Shown here in pieces: positions 59,985 to 64,000 of a DNA stretch of 64,000 nucleotides; within the stretch, counting starts at the first letter, position 1; every line of letters starts with the position of its first letter. The stretch spans positions 5,816,501 through 5,880,500 of the forward strand of contig OX359201.1 in the NCBI GenBank assembly GCA_947172415.1, written 5' to 3'. The DNA is from Chondrosia reniformis. Taxonomy: Eukaryota > Porifera > Demospongiae > Chondrillida > Chondrillidae. Made by a program: the position numbers and the translations under genes. The notes beneath the pieces were generated by a model. It saw nothing but the letters and a program-made list of their open reading frames with translations. It was not told where the DNA came from and searched no databases.

Positions 59985-60160
59985 CAGTTTATTCAGAGAC
60001 TAATAATTTGATTGTCGAAGAACAGTGTGGTTTTAGACCAGGTAGAGGTTGTACAGACCATCTTTTTACTCATTAGAAGCACGTAAAAAGCAAAGTATGA
60101 ATACATTTGTGTGTTTTATAGATTTTAGGAAGGCATTTGATTCTATTTGTAGGTAACACT
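59985..60160 (+). mobile_element. Fragment of a non-LTR retrotransposon reverse transcriptase
   Basis: Reads IVEEQCGFRPGRGCTDHLF, then after a frame change FVCFIDFRKAFDSI, which are two early motifs of LINE reverse transcriptases. It is truncated at both sides and frameshifted, so it is a dead fragment inside the duplicated block. Confidence 0.85.
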
Positions 60161-60607
60161 TTTCTTTTTTTTTCATTTAATCAGGAAAGCCCCTTCAGCT
60201 CAATAAGGCTGGTCTATCTGGGGGTCCTTACATACATCAGATACTGTACACACATACAGTAAATCAGTCATTAAATTATATTAGTCAGTAGTCAGTAATC
60301 AGTTTATCTGTTCAGTGGCAGTGTTTAACACTTATGGTATAAAATGAAACAACTAATATATACTTTGTTTTCTGAAGGTTATTAGAAACTTGAATTTGGT
60401 GGCAGTTTGCATATATTCAATATTCAATATAATTTTTAAGCCCACCATGTGCATTGCACAATAGGGCAAAAGTATGCCCCATGCAGCACTATTAAGAAAG
60501 CAAAAAGTTAAAAAAAATGTTATAAAAGAACACTGTTGCAAAACAAACATATATATTATGTAAATAGACTGTAGTATAAACACAAGTTTATTTTACCCTA
60601 TATTGCT
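60161..60607. other. 3' flank of sulfotransferase copy 2
   Basis: Non-coding. 60180-60240 resembles a piece at 45.03-45.09 kb (CCCCTTC, GGCTGGTCTATCTGGGGG), suggesting another dispersed repeat. From 60360 the sequence matches the 3' flank of copy 1, interrupted by a stretch at about 60410-60550 absent from copy 1. Confidence 0.5.
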
Positions 60608-61771
60608 TTAGTCACTTTCAAATGTATAGTCTCGATACCATGGAAATGTTCTAGTTGCATTTTCTACAATCTTTTTCAAGGCTGGAGTCCACCGGATCCC
60701 AGCTCTTGTTCTGTGTACTTGTTTATACAGCTTACTCATGCACACCTTGATATAGGAAGGGGAACATTCTAGCTCAAAATAATTACACAATTTTTGCAAC
60801 TCTTCTTGTGGGTTGTTGACCAAGTTTGGTAAATGTACTTCATGAATGTCTAGTTGTAAATTGTTCTTCATCTCATATACAACCTGCATGTGATTAAATA
60901 AATTTTTCAGCGTAATCTCTGGTGTTGGATTTCTTGCTTTATTGCGATGCATGGTTGCAGCTTGGTCATACGGATTCCTAACCACTTGGACGAGCTTCAC
61001 AGGTATATCAACTGTATGCTTCAACTCGTACAGTATAGCCTTCCATATAGTAGCATTAGCATGATACCATGCTGTGGCAGTACCTGCCTCTTTTTCCCCT
61101 ATAACTGTCACGTGATCCTCGTATTTGCCCATAAAACCAGTTGGAATGTGATAATGTGTCTTTGCCAGACTTACAGCCTGTCTGATTTGCTGAGCATGAA
61201 GAGCGCCATACAGTAACGTTCTGTTGCAGTGGTAGTCCGCGTTCTGTGGCCACTTGGTGAACAGACAATAGTCGCGAGCTAAGATAACGTTAGGGTGGGC
61301 GTCTAGTATTGCTCCTACGATTGTAGTACCACTTCTTCCCTCTCCCACAAAAAATGTGAAATATTTAATTCCATTCATTACACGAGGAGGAAGAATGCTT
61401 TGTTCTACTTCTGCTTGAGGTAGAAGATATTTAAAGCCAGTCTTCTTTGTAGGCCAAACGTTTGGTTTTAAATAAGAAGGCCTCTTGTAATCCTTTGAAA
61501 GCAAGAGACTTGAAGTGCCCTTGAAACCGTCGGGGGGAGGTACATTCCACACCAGATCCTGTATGGGATGACCATAGTTGTTAAAATCGAGCGTATGGTC
61601 ATTAGGTAACCTATCGCTACTCCACCTTTTCTTTGCTGCTTCTTGTGTGATGAAAGTTGAAGGTGAGGCGAAATTTGCCATGTACCATTTAACTACTAGT
61701 AAGAAATAGATTACCAGAGCCAATAAAGAAAGTGGGACCCAAACCCTGAGAAATTGCTTTATAATAAACAT
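60608..61771 (-). CDS. Golgi-type membrane sulfotransferase, copy 2
   Basis: Intronless, 387 residues, differing from copy 1 at a small number of positions. Three codons (MAN) are inserted after the membrane anchor, GAGRSGTT becomes GEGRSGTT in the PAPS loop, and NNMQAVYEMK becomes NHMQVVYEMK. All core motifs remain, so it is probably functional. The Gly/Glu change sits in the phosphosulfate loop, where some variation is tolerated in the superfamily. Its start codon is 120 bp from that of MRPL47 on the other strand, whereas copy 1 has no such partner, so copy 2 may be in the ancestral position. Confidence 0.88.
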   Translation of the reverse strand: MFIIKQFLRVWVPLSLLALVIYFLLVVKWYMANFASPSTFITQEAAKKRWSSDRLPNDHTLDFNNYGHPIQDLVWNVPPPDGFKGTSSLLLSKDYKRPSYLKPNVWPTKKTGFKYLLPQAEVEQSILPPRVMNGIKYFTFFVGEGRSGTTIVGAILDAHPNVILARDYCLFTKWPQNADYHCNRTLLYGALHAQQIRQAVSLAKTHYHIPTGFMGKYEDHVTVIGEKEAGTATAWYHANATIWKAILYELKHTVDIPVKLVQVVRNPYDQAATMHRNKARNPTPEITLKNLFNHMQVVYEMKNNLQLDIHEVHLPNLVNNPQEELQKLCNYFELECSPSYIKVCMSKLYKQVHRTRAGIRWTPALKKIVENATRTFPWYRDYTFESD

Positions 61772-61891
61772 TTTTAGTTACGGAGTCAACTCTACGCCAT
61801 GTCAAACTTTTATATTAAACTGCATGACTCGATGGGCGTGGCTATATTGCAAAACGTCATTGTGATTGCGCAACGCATACATACGTATAAT
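61772..61891. promoter_or_regulatory. Bidirectional promoter sulfotransferase 2 / MRPL47
   Basis: 120 bp between divergent starts. It contains GATTGCGCAAC at 61864-61874, the exact reverse complement of a motif in the RAP-protein/TYW3 promoter. Confidence 0.55.
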
Positions 61892-62109
61892 ATGGCGACA
61901 GTTTTACGAGCTTTGAGCGAGTACAAGTTGTGTACATCAACTGTTGTATTTGGAAGGAGTAGAGCAATATCGACTACAGCAGTTAGAAATGGTCTAGAAG
62001 AGTTTTTTCCAAGGACGGATGATCCCTTGGAAGAGGCACAAAAGATTGGGCGACCTTGGAGAGCAAGAGAATTGCGACATAAAAGCAATGCAGATCTACA
62101 CAAGTTATG
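61892..62109 (+). CDS. MRPL47: MRPL47 (uL29m), first exon, gene continues off the window
   Basis: The ATG at 61892 (MATVLRALSEYKL) gives a basic mitochondrial presequence, then RNGLEEFFPRTDDPLEEAQ and ARELRHKSNADLHKLWY, the conserved start of the mitochondrial uL29 domain. An upstream in-frame ATG at 61799 exists but would add a stretch unlike a presequence. A donor (TATG|GTACGG) ends the exon at 62109 just where the family's conserved block continues. No further exon is recognised before 64000, so the next ones lie beyond a large intron containing a fold-back element and a minisatellite. The protein belongs to the large mitoribosomal subunit near the exit tunnel. Confidence 0.93.
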
Positions 62110-62249
62110 GTACGGCTGGCCTTATGTACATTCCAGTTATGACATCATAGTTTTGTGGTATACGCACATATTAAACCCGGCCCTCTTTAGAGTAAGCTAG
62201 TATTATACAGGCTATCACGTGACATATAAGTAATCTACTGTTTTGTGAG

Positions 62250-62560
62250 ACCATATATTATGCACCTATCAATGTATAGCCCCACTTCCACCACTGGGAC
62301 AAGGTAGGGCGCCAGGTGGGAATTGGACAACCTCAGGTGTCAAATGCGCTTGTGAACTTCCCTATTATGAGAAGGAGATGGACATAGTAAGGGATTTGAA
62401 CACTTAGACCACACGCTAGAAATCTAGCGATCTACAATCATGTCAAAATCCCCATTATTGGGGCAAAGTTTCAGGTCGATTCCCCCTTTCACCCATTACC
62501 CCTTCTTGGGAGAAGGGTAATGGGTCCATACATTGATAGGTGCATTATTATAGGACCACT
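62250..62560. mobile_element. MITE-D, fold-back element in MRPL47 intron
   Basis: About 300 bp bounded by inverted ends TATGCACCTATCAATGTAT and ATACATTGATAGGTGCAT. It has an internal GGGG/CCCC-rich hairpin near 62500-62530 (CCCATTACCCCTTCTTGGGA, then AAGGGTAATGGG). No coding capacity. Confidence 0.8.
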
Positions 62561-62831
62561 TTAAAGTGTATCTCTTTAGGCATAATCATGTATTAAGAAT
62601 ATCCATAATTGTATACACAAGGAAGAGGTCTATTCTAAATTTACTTAAAAACATAGATATGGCAGTGTCAAGTTTGCCTTGGTTTATTATTGGGCTGGCT
62701 CATCTTTCACTGCCTGAAGGGGTGTTGGATGAAATGCTCTGGAACACAAGGCATTGTAATTATGAGAGTCTCTATACGACTATGGATTAACTACTCCCGG
62801 CTGTGGTGATACTGATTGGCACAGTTAGAAG

Positions 62832-64000
62832 AACCCACCCACTTCCATCCATTTCTCTAGGACCCACCCACTTCCATCCATTTCTCTAGGACCCACCCAC
62901 TTCCGTCCATTCCTCTAGGACCCACCCACTTCCATCCATTCCTCTAGGACCCACCCACTTCCATCCATTCCTCTAGGACCCACCCACTTCCATCCATTCC
63001 TCTAGGACCCACCCACTTCCGTCCATTTCTCTAGGACCCACCCACTTCCGTCCATTCCTCTAGGACCCACCCACTTCCATCCATTTCTCTAGGACCCACC
63101 CACTTCCATCCATTTCTCTAGGACCCACCCACTTCCATCCATTTCTCTAGGACCCACCCACTTCCGTCCATTTCTCTAGGACCCACCCACTTCCGTCCAT
63201 TTCTCTAGGACCCACCCACTTCCGTCCATTTCTCTAGGACCCACCCACTTCCATCCATTTCTCTAGGACCCACCCACTTCCACCCATTTCTCTAGGACCC
63301 ACCCACTTCCATCCATTTCTCTAGGACACACCCACTTCCATCCATTTCTCTAGGACCCACCCACTTCCGTCCATTTCTCTAGGACACACCCACTTCCACC
63401 CATTTCTCTAGGACCCACCCACTTCCATCCATTTCTCTAGGACCCACCCACTTCCGTCCATTTCTCTAGGACCCACCCACTTCCGTCCATTTCTCTAGGA
63501 CCCACCCACTTCCGTCCATTCCTCTAGGACCCACCCACTTCCGTCCATTCCTCTAGGACCCACCCACTTCCGTCCATTCCTCTAGGACCCACCCACTTCC
63601 ATCCATTCCTCTAGGACCCACCCACTTCCATCCATTCCTCTAGGACCCACCCACTTCCATCCATTTCTCTAGGACCCACCCACTTCCGTCCATTTCTCTA
63701 GGACCCACCCACTTCCACCCATTTCTCTAGGACCCACCCACTTCCACCCATTTCTCTAGGACCCACCCACTTCCACCCATTTCTCTAGGACCCACCCACT
63801 TCCACCCATTTCTCTAGGACCCACCCACTTCCACCCATTTCTCTAGGACCCACCCACTTCCACCCATTTCTCTGGGACCCACCCACTTCCATCCATTTCT
63901 CTGGGACCCACCCACTTCTGTCCATTTCTCTAGGACCCACCCACTTCCATCCATTCCTCTAGGACCCACCCACTTCCATCCATTTCTCTGGGACCCACCC
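62832..64000. repeat. 29-bp minisatellite, about 40 copies, running off the window
   Basis: Units of exactly 29 bp with core AGGACCCACCCACTTCCATC and end CATTTCTCT. Variants fall at a few fixed positions (CATC/CGTC/CACC, TTTC/TTCC, TAGG/TGGG). Runs of the same variant lie next to each other (for example successive CACC units near 63.7-63.85 kb), as expected from local unequal exchange. The minus strand carries GGGTGGGT in every unit. Confidence 0.97.

Noticed and set aside
62832-64000. CRISPR-like array or centromeric satellite
   Set aside because: No spacers; a 29-bp unit inside a gene intron fits a minisatellite.

Overview
The window looks like nuclear DNA of an early-branching animal, most likely a demosponge of the Amphimedon type. 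This is inferred from the gene set and architecture; no species-diagnostic sequence was searched. The DNA is AT-rich. It holds metazoan or ciliate-cell genes (EVC/EVC2-like pair, INPP5E, TMEM232-like, STEEP1, TYW3, SURF2, NUBPL, ACBD6, WASHC3, NAMPT, MRPL47) with many short GT-AG introns, very short intergenic gaps, and abundant small fold-back elements and minisatellites in introns.

Layout. 1-1555: no confident gene. 1556-7112 (-): TMEM232-like. 7194-9055 (+): STEEP1. 9125-9838 (+): DNAJC4-like, followed by a duplicated and repeat-filled tract to about 12.8 kb. 12860-15569 (-): FASTK/RAP-domain mitochondrial protein. 15675-17321 (+): TYW3. 17423-19465 (-): unrecognised 680-residue protein. 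19588-20757 (+): SURF2. 20798-26719 (-): INPP5E. 26914-31608 (+): NUBPL. 31628-34336 (+): ACBD6. 34661-43533 (-): EVC2-like. 43852-51783 (+): EVC-like. 52154-53525 (-): WASHC3. 53645-57873 (+): NAMPT. 58027-59211 and 60608-61771 (-): two nearly identical sulfotransferases. 61892 onward (+): first exon of MRPL47, whose downstream intron holds a 29-bp minisatellite that runs off the window.

Most genes are arranged as divergent pairs whose start codons lie 80-320 bp apart, so seven short intervals probably act as bidirectional promoters. Exon joins were worked out by hand from GT/AG sites, reading frame and family similarity. For STEEP1, TYW3, SURF2, INPP5E, NUBPL, ACBD6, EVC2-like, EVC-like, WASHC3 and NAMPT the summed exon lengths are multiples of three with no internal stop, which is a strong internal check.

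Functionally the genes are mostly independent housekeeping genes: mitochondrial RNA/translation/complex I (RAP protein, MRPL47, NUBPL, DNAJC4-like), tRNA wybutosine (TYW3), NAD salvage (NAMPT) and endosomal WASH (WASHC3). There is also a notable ciliary set: INPP5E, TMEM232-like, and an EVC2/EVC head-to-head pair, the arrangement known from vertebrates, where the two proteins form a ciliary Hedgehog-signalling complex.
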